In this document: piece after piece, positions 27,747 to 36,939 of the stretch
How positions within the stretch are numbered: the first letter of the stretch is position 1
Layout: the number at the start of each line of letters is the position of its first letter
Assembly: GCF_014764365.1 (NCBI RefSeq)
Contig: NZ_CP061718.1
Location: 2,496,501 to 2,560,500 of the forward strand
Length of the DNA stretch: 64,000 bases
Origin: Roseococcus microcysteis
GTDB lineage: Bacteria; Pseudomonadota; Alphaproteobacteria; Acetobacterales; Acetobacteraceae
Direction of reading: 5' to 3'
Program-made: the position numbers and the translations under genes
Notes under the pieces: model-generated
Told to the model about the DNA's origin: nothing
Seen by the model: only the letters and a program-made list of their open reading frames with translations
Databases searched by the model: none

Positions 27747-28549
27747 CCCGGCGCGGCGAAGCGCAGCGTGGCGAGGTCGGCCAGCGCCACGGCCTCCTCG
27801 CCCACCAGGAAGAGGCGCTGGCCCTGGCCGCGCACGGGGCCGGGGCCTTCCGTCCATTCGGTGGCGCGGCCCAGGCGCAGCGCATCCTCCCGCGCGGCCG
27901 CCCCCGGATAGATGGCGGGCATGTAGACCACGCCCTCCGTGCCGTCGCGGAGCGTGATGGTGGTGCGGCGCCAGGCGAGATCCCGCGGGCGGCGGGGGGT
28001 TTCGAATTCCAGGCTCTCGATGCGCTCCACCGGCACCAGGATGTGGTCGCCGCCGGTGGTGAGCACCTCGACCATGGGGGCCATCAGGTCATCGGCATCG
28101 CGGAAATCCTCGAAGTCCAGCGTGGTGCCGTCGGCCAGCGTGGCGGTGCCGGGGGTGGCGGGGCGGCTGTCCTCGGCGGCCAGCGCGGCTTCCTCCGCGC
28201 GTTCCGTCTCGCCCGCGCGGGCCAGCACGGCGGCGCGGATCGCGGCGGTCTGCGCGGGCGTCGCGTCCTCGCCCGAGAATTGCGGCGCGCGGCCCTCGCC
28301 CCAGACCTGCTGGCGGATGACCTCGGCCCGCAGCAGCTTGCGGAATTCCAGCACGGCGGGCGAGGGCTCCTCCAGTACCGCCGCGTCCAGCATGCGGTCC
28401 GCGCGCTCGGCCTCGCCGGCGAAGAGCAGCAATTCCGCCAGGAACCAGCGCGCGCCGGAATCGCGCGGGGCGGATTTCACCACCGCCTGCTGCGCCGCGA
28501 TGGCCGCCGCCAGATCGCCTGCCTTGAATGCCTCGCCCGCCGATGCCAT
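27743..28549 (-). CDS. tagJ: Type VI secretion accessory protein TagJ (ImpE family)
   Basis: A 268-aa cytosolic protein of the ImpE family. In other systems TagJ binds the N-terminus of the sheath protein TssB and helps ClpV. TPR-like helices occupy the first about 100 residues (FKAGDLAAAIAAQQAVVK, ARWFLAELLLFAGEAERAD). A compact C-terminal domain includes RDLAWRRTTITL, VVYMPAIYPG and the RLGRATEW motif typical of ImpE. ATG 28549 opens the TPR part and has AAGGA upstream. Spacing to impD is 19 bp, and it overlaps tssE by 4 bp. Confidence 0.88.
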   Translation of the reverse strand: MASAGEAFKAGDLAAAIAAQQAVVKSAPRDSGARWFLAELLLFAGEAERADRMLDAAVLEEPSPAVLEFRKLLRAEVIRQQVWGEGRAPQFSGEDATPAQTAAIRAAVLARAGETERAEEAALAAEDSRPATPGTATLADGTTLDFEDFRDADDLMAPMVEVLTTGGDHILVPVERIESLEFETPRRPRDLAWRRTTITLRDGTEGVVYMPAIYPGAAAREDALRLGRATEWTEGPGPVRGQGQRLFLVGEEAVALADLATLRFAAPG

Positions 28550-28568
28550 CGCCTTGTTTCCTTGTCGT

Positions 28569-30080
28569 TCAGGCGGCCTGCCGTGGCGCCGCGAGTTCCG
28601 TGACCAGGCGGAAGGAGGCCCCCACCTCGTCCAGCTGGTAGTGTGGCTGCAATAGGATGGTGCAGCCATAGCTGCCGGGGCGGCCTGGGCGCTCGCGCAC
28701 CTCCACCCGCGCGTCGCGCAGCGGATAGCGCGCGGCCGCGTCGCCGCCGCCGGCCAGGCCGCTGATATGCTTGCTGAGCCAGGTCTGCAGGCGGAATTCC
28801 ACATCTTCGGCCGAGGCGAAGCTGCCCACCATGTCGCGCCCCATCAGCTTCACGATATGCGCGAAGCGCGAGACGCAGAGCACGCTGTTGAGCTGCGATG
28901 AGAGCCGCTGGTTGGCATTGGCCACCTCGCTCGTCATGCGCGGCGGGCGGTGCAGGGTGGGGACGGCGCCGAAGCTCGCCTCGGGCAGGGCTTCCAGGCC
29001 GCAGAGCGCCACCATCTCGGCCTCGGCCGCCTGGCGTTCCTGTTCGTCGGTCAGGCTCAGTTCCAGTGGCGGGCGGGGGGGAGGGCCGGGCGGGTCGGCG
29101 CGGAAGCGCTCATGCGGCAGCGTCTCCACCACGCCGCCCATGGCGTCCCAGCCGGGCTCGGCGCCGCGGATCTCGGCGGGCCAGCGGTAGCGCGCGAAGG
29201 CGCGGGCGGCGACCGCGGCCATGGCATAGACGGGCGTGGTCCAGACGCGCTGCGCGGCCCCCTTTGCGTGCTCGCGGTAGCGGAAACGGTCATCCCTACT
29301 GCCATCGTCGCGCCAGAGCGGCCGGCCCAGCGTGCGCGGCAACAGAATGGCGAGGAAGCGCGTGTCCTCCCGCGCGGCCAGGCTGCGCCAGCGCGCGCGC
29401 TCGGGCGTGCGCAGCGCGTCCAGGATGTTCAGCGTGGGCGAGGCGTCGTGGAAATCATCGAGGCCCAGCAGCGCGGGCGAGGCCGGCAGCACGAAGGGGC
29501 AGAAGGCGGCGGCGGCGATGCCGGCCAGCTGCGCCAGCACGGTGATGTCATCCACCTCCTGCCCGGGCGCCGGCCCGCCGCGGATTTCGTAATCGGCCAC
29601 GATCATGCCGAAGGGCTCGCCGCCCGGGGTGCCGAACTCCTCCTCATAGACGAGGCGGAACAGGGCGGAGCGGTCGAACTCCACCGCGCGTTCCAGGTCG
29701 CGCGCCACGTCGCGCCAGCGCACCGGCAACAGGCGGATCTTCACCAGGCGGTCCTGCGCGAAACCATCCACCAGCCAGCGCAGCCCGCGCCAGGAGCCCT
29801 CCAGCCGGGTGAGGCGCGGCGCGTGCAGCACGCGGTCGAGCTGGCGGGATATGGCAGCATCCAGCGCCACGATGTCGCGGTCCAGCGCCTCCATCAGCCG
29901 CGCGGCGCGGTCGGGCCGGGCCGCCGCCTCGCGCAGCGCCTCCGTGCCGAACCAGGCGCGCAGCAGGGCGGCGGGGTCGTCCTCCGCCAGGAAGGCCGCG
30001 AGCAGCGCGGCCTCGGGCGCGGCATGGCCGAAGAAGCGGCCGCCCAGCACCGGCCCGCGCAGCGCGCCCCCGTGGTTCAC
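28569..30080 (-). CDS. TssC-like protein ImpD (second sheath large-subunit paralogue)
   Basis: A 503-aa TssC/EvpB-family protein. It keeps the sheath fold signatures [33 protein letters not shown] and LLPRTLGRPLW. It has its own N-terminal extension with FFGHAAPEAALLAAF and ends in LQPHYQLDEVGASFRLV. The partner TssC lies 13 bp upstream. The imp locus of rhizobia likewise carries two TssC-type genes (impC, impD). The second copy may cap or modify the sheath; this is inference. The start is a GTG (30080). Confidence 0.85.
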   Translation of the reverse strand: MNHGGALRGPVLGGRFFGHAAPEAALLAAFLAEDDPAALLRAWFGTEALREAAARPDRAARLMEALDRDIVALDAAISRQLDRVLHAPRLTRLEGSWRGLRWLVDGFAQDRLVKIRLLPVRWRDVARDLERAVEFDRSALFRLVYEEEFGTPGGEPFGMIVADYEIRGGPAPGQEVDDITVLAQLAGIAAAAFCPFVLPASPALLGLDDFHDASPTLNILDALRTPERARWRSLAAREDTRFLAILLPRTLGRPLWRDDGSRDDRFRYREHAKGAAQRVWTTPVYAMAAVAARAFARYRWPAEIRGAEPGWDAMGGVVETLPHERFRADPPGPPPRPPLELSLTDEQERQAAEAEMVALCGLEALPEASFGAVPTLHRPPRMTSEVANANQRLSSQLNSVLCVSRFAHIVKLMGRDMVGSFASAEDVEFRLQTWLSKHISGLAGGGDAAARYPLRDARVEVRERPGRPGSYGCTILLQPHYQLDEVGASFRLVTELAAPRQAA

Positions 30081-30093
30081 GAGGGCCGCCCGC

Positions 30094-31590
30094 TCAGCTC
30101 TTCTGCGGGATGCGCGCGACCATCCGCATGGAGGTGGTGAGTTCCTCCATCTGCAGCCAGGGCCGCATGTAGGCGACGGCGTTGTAGGAACCCGGGCGGC
30201 CCGGGATCTCCTTCACCTCCACCTTGGCCTCGCGCAGCGGATATTTGGCGCGCGATTCCTGGCCCGCACCCTCCATCGGGTTCACGTAGTTCTGGATCCA
30301 GCGGTTCAGCCAGGCCTCGACGTCGCTCGCCTCCATGAAGCTGCCGATCTTGTCGCGCGCCATCACCTTGAGGAAATGCGCGAAGCGGCTGGTGGCCATG
30401 ATGTAGGGCAGGCGGGCGGAGATGGCGGCGTTCGCGGTCGCCTCCGGCCGGTCATACTTCTTGGGCTTCTGCACCGTCTGCGCGCCGAAGAACACGCTGT
30501 AATCGGTGTTCTTGTAGTGGCACAGCGGCAGGAAGCCGTTGTTGGACAGCTCCGCCTCGCGCCGGTCCGTGATGCCGATCTCGGTCGGGCATTTGGTGTC
30601 GAGGTCGCCATCGTCGGAGGTGAAGACGTGCGCCGGCAGGTTCGTCACCTTGCCGCCGCCCTCGGCGCCGCGGATGGCGGTGCACCAGCCATATTGGGCG
30701 AAGGCGTCGGTCAGGCGCGCGGCATGCACATAGGCCGCGTTCATCCAGCAATACTCGTGGTGCTCCATCGCCTTCGCGGTGCCGTCCGGGTTGAACGGCG
30801 CCTCCTCATAGGCGAATTCGTCAATCGGCTTGGTGTTCGCGCCATAGGGCAGGCGCGCGATGACGCGCGGCAGCACCAGCGTCACGAAGCGGCTGTCCTC
30901 GGTGTCGCGGAAGCTGCGCCACTTCGCGTATTCCGCCGTCTCGAAGATCTTGGACAGGTCGCGCGGGCGGGACAGCTCGCGGTAGTCGTTGAAGCCGAAC
31001 ATGCCCGGCCCGGCCGCCGAGATGAAGGGCGAGAAGCCCGCCGCCGCCACGTTGGACATCAGGCGCAGCGTCTCGACGTCGTCCGGGTGGTTGGTCCACT
31101 CATAGTCGCCGATCAGCGCGCCATAGGGCTCGCCGCCCGGGGTGCCGAACTCGTTCTCGTAGATCTTCTTGAACAGGCCGGACTGGTCGAACTCCACCGC
31201 CCGCGTCAGGTCGCGGTTCAGCTCGCGCTTGCTCGCCTGGAGCAGGCGGATCTTGAGGCTGGTGCCCGTCTCGCTGTTCATCACGAGGTGGTGCAGCCCC
31301 CGCCAGGAGCCCTCCAGCTTCGTGAATTTCTCATGATGCATGATCGCGTTGAGCTGCTGCGACAGCTTGCGGTCAATCTCGGCGATGGCGCGGTTGAAGG
31401 TCTGCGTCAGGTTGCGGCTGTAGGTGACGGTGCCCTTCAGCGCCTCCTCGGTCAGCGCCTTGATGAGTTCCTGCGCGCGGTCGCGCTCGGTCTGGCGGGT
31501 GGCACCCAGCACCTGGTCGAGCAGCGAGGGGCCGTCTTCCGTGGTGGTGGTCGCGGCGGCGCCGGCGGGCGCGCTTTCGGTTCCGCTCAT
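30094..31590 (-). CDS. tssC: Type VI secretion sheath large subunit TssC
   Basis: A 498-aa sheath subunit (VipB/ImpC). It has a Thr/Ala-rich N-terminus, then [68 protein letters not shown] and a C-terminal [17 protein letters not shown]. These are close to the family consensus. With TssB it builds the contractile sheath in the cytosol. tssB lies 4 bp upstream and impD 13 bp downstream, so all are co-transcribed. Confidence 0.97.
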   Translation of the reverse strand: MSGTESAPAGAAATTTTEDGPSLLDQVLGATRQTERDRAQELIKALTEEALKGTVTYSRNLTQTFNRAIAEIDRKLSQQLNAIMHHEKFTKLEGSWRGLHHLVMNSETGTSLKIRLLQASKRELNRDLTRAVEFDQSGLFKKIYENEFGTPGGEPYGALIGDYEWTNHPDDVETLRLMSNVAAAGFSPFISAAGPGMFGFNDYRELSRPRDLSKIFETAEYAKWRSFRDTEDSRFVTLVLPRVIARLPYGANTKPIDEFAYEEAPFNPDGTAKAMEHHEYCWMNAAYVHAARLTDAFAQYGWCTAIRGAEGGGKVTNLPAHVFTSDDGDLDTKCPTEIGITDRREAELSNNGFLPLCHYKNTDYSVFFGAQTVQKPKKYDRPEATANAAISARLPYIMATSRFAHFLKVMARDKIGSFMEASDVEAWLNRWIQNYVNPMEGAGQESRAKYPLREAKVEVKEIPGRPGSYNAVAYMRPWLQMEELTTSMRMVARIPQKS

Positions 31591-31594
31591 GGCC

Positions 31595-32104
31595 TCAGCC
31601 CTCCTGCTTGTCGAGGCCGAGCTGGGCGGAGAGCGCCTTCAGCTTCGCATCGTCCTGCAGCACCTCGTCAAGCAGCTCTTCCAGCTGCTGCGAGTTGTCC
31701 ACCTTGCTCATCATGTCGCGCAGCTTGGCGCGGGTCTCCATCAGCGCCTTCAGCGCGGGCACCTGCTCGGCCACGCGGGCGGGCTCGAAATCCTCGATGG
31801 ACTTGAACTTGAGATTCACGGCCATCTCGCTGCCGTCGCCGGCCAGCGTGTTCTCGACCTTCATGTTCAGGCCGGGCGCGATGCGCGCCATCACATCGTT
31901 GAAGTTGTCGCGGTCGATCTGGGTGAACTTGCGTTCGGCGAGCGGCTTCAGCGGCTCCGTCGGGTCGCCGGCGAAATCGCCCATGACGCCGACGATGAAG
32001 GGCAGCTCGCGCTCGATCGCGGCGCCCTCGGTCTCGACCTCATAGGTGATGTGGACGCGCGGCTTGCGCACGCGGTTCAGCTTGTCGTGAACGGAGCCTG
32101 ACAT
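31595..32104 (-). CDS. tssB: Type VI secretion sheath small subunit TssB
   Basis: A 169-aa small sheath subunit (VipA/ImpB). It opens [20 protein letters not shown] and has [27 protein letters not shown], the [19 protein letters not shown] core and a C-terminal helix with [11 protein letters not shown]. The N-terminal helix should be the ClpV- and TagJ-binding part. ATG 32104 has AGGGAG 5 nt upstream; the longer frame to 32197 is not supported. It lies 178 bp after tssA in the same direction. Confidence 0.95.
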   Translation of the reverse strand: MSGSVHDKLNRVRKPRVHITYEVETEGAAIERELPFIVGVMGDFAGDPTEPLKPLAERKFTQIDRDNFNDVMARIAPGLNMKVENTLAGDGSEMAVNLKFKSIEDFEPARVAEQVPALKALMETRAKLRDMMSKVDNSQQLEELLDEVLQDDAKLKALSAQLGLDKQEG

Positions 32105-32282
32105 GGCATCTCCCTGGCGCCGGGGCCCCGGCCCTGTCTTCATGTGCGAACGCCCGTGACCGCCGGGCTTGAATGGCGCCGCGGCGCGCGGCCACAACCC
32201 GAAGGCGAGCGTAAGTCGAAGCCCTTCGCGCCGTCAACGAGAAGCCGCGACGCCGCCTCCCCGCGTGAACCTGCGGGGGCGG

Positions 32283-33401
32283 CTACTCCGGCGGGGTGGG
32301 GCGGATGCCCAGGGCGGTCAGCATGGCCGTCCGCGCCGTCTCGTCCTGCAACACCTCCTCCAGCAGCTGGGGCAGCGTCATGCGCCCGCGCCGCGCGGCG
32401 TCGGCCAGGGTGTAGGCCAGGAAGGAATGCGGCTCCGTCTTCTGGAAGAACTCCGAGATCTTCTCCAGCATCTCCAGCGCCTGCTCGCGCGAGGCCACGG
32501 CGCCGGGCGGCACGGCGAAGCCCATGGCCGGCGCCGGCCCGGCCGCGGCCGCGACGCCGGGCATGGCCGCTGCCGCCTCGGCCGCGACCGGTTCCGCCAC
32601 CTCCGCCGCCGGGCCCAGCAGCCGCCGCGCCACCTCCGCGATGCGCTCCAGAACCCCGCTGACGCGGCGGGTGGAGGGCGCCTCCACGCCGAAGCGCGCA
32701 TCCGCCTGCTCGGCATAGGCCTGCCAGGCGGCCCGCGCCGCCTCCACCTGCGCCACCAGCGCCAACAGCGCGTCGCGGCGGAACTTCGCCTCGGTCTCGA
32801 TGGTGTCCAGCGGCAGCACGCCCTGGGCGTAGCGCCGCTCCCGCCGCTCCTCGTCGGCGATGCCGGCGGTCTCGGTCGCGGCCTCATACTGGTGCAGGGT
32901 CAACGGGCCGCCGCCCGGGCGTTCGAACAGCACCACCCGCCGCAAGGGCTGCATCACCGTGCCGTCGCGGTCGCCGCCATCCAGCCCGCCCAGCGGGTAG
33001 GAACGTCCGTCCAGCCCGTCCTCGTCCGGCAGGGGGTGGCCGGCCTCCCAGTGCTGCTCCAGCAACCCCGTCAGCACCTTGGCGCCGGCGGTCAGGCCGC
33101 GCAGCCCTTCCAGGCGCACCAGCGCCTCGGTCAGCATGGCCGCCACCTCGAAATCCTTGGTGCGGTCGGTCAGCGCCTCCACGCCCAGCTTGCGGACCTG
33201 GCGCCAACCCTCTGAGACGGCGCCTTCCGAACCCTCCTCGCTGTCACGCGCGCGGTCCTCGTCGCGCGCGCCGGAGACGGCGTCACGCAGCCGGTAGTAG
33301 AGCGAGGCGGCGGACTTGTCGTCGCGCAGGAATTCCCCCGCGCCATCCCCGCTGCCCAGCGGCGCCACCAGCGCCGCCACATCCACGACGTCCTCGCTCA
33401 T
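32283..33401 (-). CDS. tssA: Type VI secretion baseplate/tail assembly protein TssA
   Basis: A 372-aa protein with the ImpA-type N-terminal domain (about 10-150). It contains LVAPLGSGDGAGEFLRDD, LYYRLRDAV, the GVEALTDRTKDFEVAAMLTEALVRLEGL block and LTGLLEQHWEAGHPLPDEDG. The C-terminal third is Ala-rich, then a short helical domain with LEMLEKISEFFQKTEPHS, which TssA proteins use to form rings. It faces clpV across a 150-bp divergent region and heads the left T6SS operon. Confidence 0.92.
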   Translation of the reverse strand: MSEDVVDVAALVAPLGSGDGAGEFLRDDKSAASLYYRLRDAVSGARDEDRARDSEEGSEGAVSEGWRQVRKLGVEALTDRTKDFEVAAMLTEALVRLEGLRGLTAGAKVLTGLLEQHWEAGHPLPDEDGLDGRSYPLGGLDGGDRDGTVMQPLRRVVLFERPGGGPLTLHQYEAATETAGIADEERRERRYAQGVLPLDTIETEAKFRRDALLALVAQVEAARAAWQAYAEQADARFGVEAPSTRRVSGVLERIAEVARRLLGPAAEVAEPVAAEAAAAMPGVAAAAGPAPAMGFAVPPGAVASREQALEMLEKISEFFQKTEPHSFLAYTLADAARRGRMTLPQLLEEVLQDETARTAMLTALGIRPTPPE

Positions 33402-33551
33402 CGCCTGGCCACTCCTGCCTTTGGTTGCAGGCTAGCCTCGCCCGGACGCCGATGGAAACGCCCCAAGCAACGGCGCCGCTGGACAGGCCGCGCGGCCTGA
33501 CCCTAGCCTCCGGTTGCACGCCGCAACCAGGGCGGGAGGAGAACGGGCTTC
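33402..33551. promoter_or_regulatory. Divergent tssA/clpV control region with GGTTGC repeats
   Basis: The 150-bp gap separates the left operon from clpV. It has a perfect inverted repeat GGTTGC-acgcc-GCAACC (33512-33528) just upstream of the clpV Shine-Dalgarno, another GGTTGC at 33422 near tssA, and a GGCCGCGCGGCC palindrome near 33486. The repeated word suggests an operator, but no binding protein can be named. I saw no convincing sigma-54 promoter. Confidence 0.4.
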
Positions 33552-36182
33552 ATGGTGGCCATTGACCTGAAATCCCTCGTTGCGCGGCTGACCGATGTCG
33601 CGCGGCGCCAGTTCGAGGCGGCGCTGGGCCTGACCGTGGCCCGCACCCACTACAATGTCGAAGCCGAGCATGTGCTGCTCAAGCTGGTCGAGGCGCCGGG
33701 CAGCGACGTCACCGCCATCCTGAAGGATGCGGGGGTGGAGGCGGGCGCGGTGCTGGCCGAGCTGACGCGCGCGCTGGACAAGATGCGCACCGGCAATGGC
33801 CGCGCGCCCGGCCTTTCGCCCGACATCGTGGCCTGGCTGCGCGAGGCCTGGCTCATCACCAGCCTGGAGGCGAACCAGGGCCGCATCCGCAGCGGCCACA
33901 TGCTGGCCGCGCTGCTGGCCGATGAGGGGCTGGCGCGCAACGTGAGGGACAGCGCGCCCAGCCTGCTGAAGATCGCCCCCGATTCGCTGCGGAAGAACCT
34001 CGACGCCATCACCAAGGGCAGCGAGGAGGCGGGCCAGGCCGGCGCCCCCGCGCCCGGTGCCGCCGCCACGCCCACCGAGGGCGCGCCCCGCGCCGGCGGG
34101 CCGCTGGAGCAGTTCTGCACGGACCTCACGGCCCAGGCGAAGGCCGGCAAGATCGACCCGATCCTCGGCCGCGATTCCGAAATCCGGCAGATGGTGGACA
34201 TCCTCACCCGCCGCCGACAGAACAACCCGATCCTCACCGGCGAGGCGGGCGTGGGGAAGACCGCGGTGGTGGAAGGCCTGGCGCTGCGCATCGCCCAGGG
34301 CGACGTGCCGGAGGCGCTGGCGAAGGTGCGGGTCATGTCGCTCGACCTCGGCATGTTGCAGGCGGGCGCCGGCGTGAAGGGCGAGTTCGAGAACCGCCTG
34401 AAGGGCGTCATTGATGCCGCCAAATCCTCGCCCCAGCCGGTCGTCATGTTCATTGACGAGGCCCACACGCTGATCGGCGCGGGCGGGGCCGCCGGCCAGA
34501 ACGACGCGGCGAACCTGCTGAAGCCCGCGCTGGCCCGTGGCGAGATGCGCTGCATCGCCGCCACCACCTGGGCCGAATACAAGAAGTATTTCGAAAAGGA
34601 CGCCGCGCTGACCCGCCGCTTCCAGGTGGTGAAGGTGGAGGAACCCACCCTGCCGCTGGCGAACGCCATGCTGCGCGGCCTCGTCGCCACGCTGGAGAAG
34701 CATCACGGCGTCCGCATCCTGGACGAGGCGGTGACGGAGACGGTGCGGCTTTCCGCCCGCTACATCCCGGCCCGCCAGCTTCCGGACAAGGGCGTCTCCC
34801 TGCTGGACACCGCCTGCGCGCGGGTGGCGATGAGCCAGGCCGCCATTCCCGCCGCCATCGAGGACCGCACGCGGCGCCTCGCGCTGATCGCCACGGAGTT
34901 GTCGGCGCTGGGGCGCGAGACGGCGACCGGCGGCGACCACGCGAAGCGCATCGCGGCGCTGACCGAGGAACAGGGCGAGGTCGAGACGGAACTGGAAGCG
35001 CTGAAGACGCGCTGGGAGCAGGAGAAGGCCCTCGTCACCCGCATCCGCGAATTGCGCGAGGGGTTGGAAACCCCGGCCGAGGGCCACGACACCGAGGCCG
35101 CCCGCGCCGAACTCGCGAAGGTGACCGAGGAGCTCCACGCCCTGCAGGGCGAGGAGCCGCTGGTCCACCCCGTGGTGGACGGCCAGGCGGTGGCGGAGGT
35201 GGTGGCGACCTGGACCGGCATCCCGCTCGGCCGCATGGCGGGCGACGAGATCAAGTCCGTGCTGACCTTGCAGGACCAGCTGATGCGGCGCGTCGTGGGC
35301 CAGGACCACGCGCTGGCCGCCATCGCCGAGGCCATCCGCACCAACCGCGCGGGCCTGGCCGATCCGCGCAAGCCCATCGGCGTCTTCCTGATGGCCGGCA
35401 CCTCGGGCGTGGGCAAGACCGAGACGGCGCTGGCGCTCGCGGACCTGCTCTATGGCGGTGAGCAGAACCTCACCACCATCAACATGAGCGAGTTCAAGGA
35501 GGAGCATAAGGTCGCCACCCTCATGGGCAGCCCGCCCGGCTATGTGGGCTATGGCGAGGGCGGCGTGCTGACCGAGGCCGTGCGGCGGCGCCCCTACAGC
35601 GTGATCCTGCTGGACGAGATGGAGAAGGCCCACCCGGGCGTGCAGGACGTGTTCTACCAGGTCTTCGACAAGGGGAACATGAAGGACGGCGAAGGCCGCG
35701 ACATCGACTTCAAGAACTGCGTCATCATCATGACGTCCAACGCCGGCACGGACACCATCGCGAAGCTCTGCGCCGACCCCGACACGGCGCCGGAGCCCGA
35801 GCAATTGGTGGAGGCGCTGCGCCCCGATTTGCTGAAGGTGTTCAAGCCCGCCTTCCTCGGCCGCTGCAACGTGGTCATCTACTACCCGTTGGCCGACCAT
35901 GTGCTGAAGCAGATCGTGGGCCTCAAGCTCGCCAGTATCGGCAAGCGGGTGCGCGAAAGCTACGGCGTGGCCTTTGAAGTGGATGAGGCCGTGCCACTGG
36001 CCATCGTGGAGCGTTGCCGCGAAGTCGAGAGCGGCGCACGCAACATCGAGAATATCCTCAATCGTACATTGCTTCCCCAATTGTCGGCCGGCATTCTCGC
36101 GCGTCTGGCTGAGGGGCAGCCCATTTCCCGTGTCGCGGTCGGGCTGGGGGCGGATGGCAGTTTCAGCTACAACCTGGACTAG
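33552..36182 (+). CDS. clpV: Type VI secretion ATPase ClpV (TssH)
   Basis: An 876-aa AAA+ unfoldase that disassembles contracted TssB/C sheath. The N-terminal Clp-N domain (about 1-155) opens with KSLVARLTDVARRQFEAAL. The first ATPase has Walker A GEAGVGKT (230-237) and FIDEAHTLIGAGG. A middle coiled-coil region follows (about 450-560), then a second ATPase with AGTSGVGKTETA and LLDEMEKAHPGVQ, and a C-terminal Clp D2-small domain. AGGAG lies 10 nt before the ATG. It is transcribed rightward with hcp, opposite to the rest of the core genes. Confidence 0.96.
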   Translation: MVAIDLKSLVARLTDVARRQFEAALGLTVARTHYNVEAEHVLLKLVEAPGSDVTAILKDAGVEAGAVLAELTRALDKMRTGNGRAPGLSPDIVAWLREAWLITSLEANQGRIRSGHMLAALLADEGLARNVRDSAPSLLKIAPDSLRKNLDAITKGSEEAGQAGAPAPGAAATPTEGAPRAGGPLEQFCTDLTAQAKAGKIDPILGRDSEIRQMVDILTRRRQNNPILTGEAGVGKTAVVEGLALRIAQGDVPEALAKVRVMSLDLGMLQAGAGVKGEFENRLKGVIDAAKSSPQPVVMFIDEAHTLIGAGGAAGQNDAANLLKPALARGEMRCIAATTWAEYKKYFEKDAALTRRFQVVKVEEPTLPLANAMLRGLVATLEKHHGVRILDEAVTETVRLSARYIPARQLPDKGVSLLDTACARVAMSQAAIPAAIEDRTRRLALIATELSALGRETATGGDHAKRIAALTEEQGEVETELEALKTRWEQEKALVTRIRELREGLETPAEGHDTEAARAELAKVTEELHALQGEEPLVHPVVDGQAVAEVVATWTGIPLGRMAGDEIKSVLTLQDQLMRRVVGQDHALAAIAEAIRTNRAGLADPRKPIGVFLMAGTSGVGKTETALALADLLYGGEQNLTTINMSEFKEEHKVATLMGSPPGYVGYGEGGVLTEAVRRRPYSVILLDEMEKAHPGVQDVFYQVFDKGNMKDGEGRDIDFKNCVIIMTSNAGTDTIAKLCADPDTAPEPEQLVEALRPDLLKVFKPAFLGRCNVVIYYPLADHVLKQIVGLKLASIGKRVRESYGVAFEVDEAVPLAIVERCREVESGARNIENILNRTLLPQLSAGILARLAEGQPISRVAVGLGADGSFSYNLD

Positions 36183-36217
36183 AGATGTTGTAACTTCGGC
36201 AGGTGCGCCCGTTCGCC

Positions 36218-36386
36218 GTGCCACCCATCGGTGATGGCACAGGTTCCGGCCATGGCGAGCCGAAAGCCGCCCTCCGCGGGAAGACCCGTGCGGAGAGGTG
36301 TTCTTGGCGCGTGACTTTCAGGTTGGCGGGATGTGCCCGCCGATCCAACCACCGGTCCCACCCCTCCGCCGCGGGGTGGGAACCGG
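36218..36386 (+). promoter_or_regulatory. Highly structured hcp leader: four consecutive hairpins
   Basis: The 237 bp between clpV and hcp hold four stems. (1) GTGCCA/TGGCAC, 36218-36240. (2) CTCCGC-GGG/CCC-GCGGAG, 36272-36295. (3) GGTT-GGCGGG with CCCGCC and AACC, 36321-36350. (4) CCGGT-CCCACCCC with GGGGTGGG-ACCGG, 36352-36386, 13 bp with two small irregularities. Any may terminate clpV transcription or stabilise or regulate the hcp message. Confidence 0.6.
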
Positions 36387-36419
36387 CCCAAAGGGCGCGG
36401 CGCGCGGAGTGGAAACGAC

Positions 36420-36899
36420 ATGGCTATCTTCCTGAAGCTGGGCGACATCAAGGGAGAGACCACGCAGCTCACCCACAAGGACTGGATCGAGGTGAACTCC
36501 TTCCAGTTCGGCGTGGGCCGCGGCATCTCCTCCGGCGTGGGCGGCGGCTCCAAGCGCGAGGCGACGGCCCCCTCCGTCAGCGAGATCGTCGTCACCAAGA
36601 CGATGGACATCGCCTCGCCGCTCATCCTCAAGGCCGCGATCGGCGGGAAGGCCGTGGTCACCAAGATCGAGCTGACCCAGACCGACAACAACGGCAAGCA
36701 CGTCTCGTTCCAGAAGTACATCCTGACCGACACGCTGGTCTCGGGCTACAGCATCTCCTCCGGCGGTGACCGGCCGACCGAGAGCATCAGCCTGAACTTC
36801 ACCAAGATCGACAGCGAATATCTCGACATCAACGACAAGTTCGAGTCGAAGACGACGGGCCACGTGATCTACGACATCGCGAAGTCCGAACTGACCTGA
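36420..36899 (+). CDS. hcp: Type VI secretion tube protein Hcp
   Basis: A 159-aa ring-forming tube subunit (TssD), also a chaperone for effectors. The sequence follows the Hcp fold: AIFLKLGDIKGETT, the DWIEVNSFQFGVGRGI strand, SVSEIVVTKTMDIASPLIL, and the late ESISLNFTKIDSEYLDI. No C-terminal effector extension is present. ATG 36420 is chosen because the family starts there; GGAG lies about 10 nt upstream. A highly structured leader precedes it, and a bidirectional hairpin separates it from pppA on the other strand. Confidence 0.96.
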   Translation: MAIFLKLGDIKGETTQLTHKDWIEVNSFQFGVGRGISSGVGGGSKREATAPSVSEIVVTKTMDIASPLILKAAIGGKAVVTKIELTQTDNNGKHVSFQKYILTDTLVSGYSISSGGDRPTESISLNFTKIDSEYLDINDKFESKTTGHVIYDIAKSELT

Positions 36900-36912
36900 C
36901 CGCCGCGCGCGG

Positions 36913-36939
36913 CCGGTGCCGGGCGCGTCCCGGCATCGG
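36913..36939. terminator. Bidirectional hairpin between hcp and pppA
   Basis: TGCCGGG (36917-36923) pairs with CCCGGCA (36929-36935), and the stem extends outwards by CCGG/TCGG to 36913-36939. It lies between the convergent stop codons of hcp (36899) and pppA (36940) and could stop transcription from both sides. No T run is present. Confidence 0.5.

Noticed and set aside
36183-36419. Sigma-54 promoter before hcp (TGGCAC at 36235)
   Set aside because: The matching TTGC element is missing at the required distance; TGGCAC is one arm of a hairpin.
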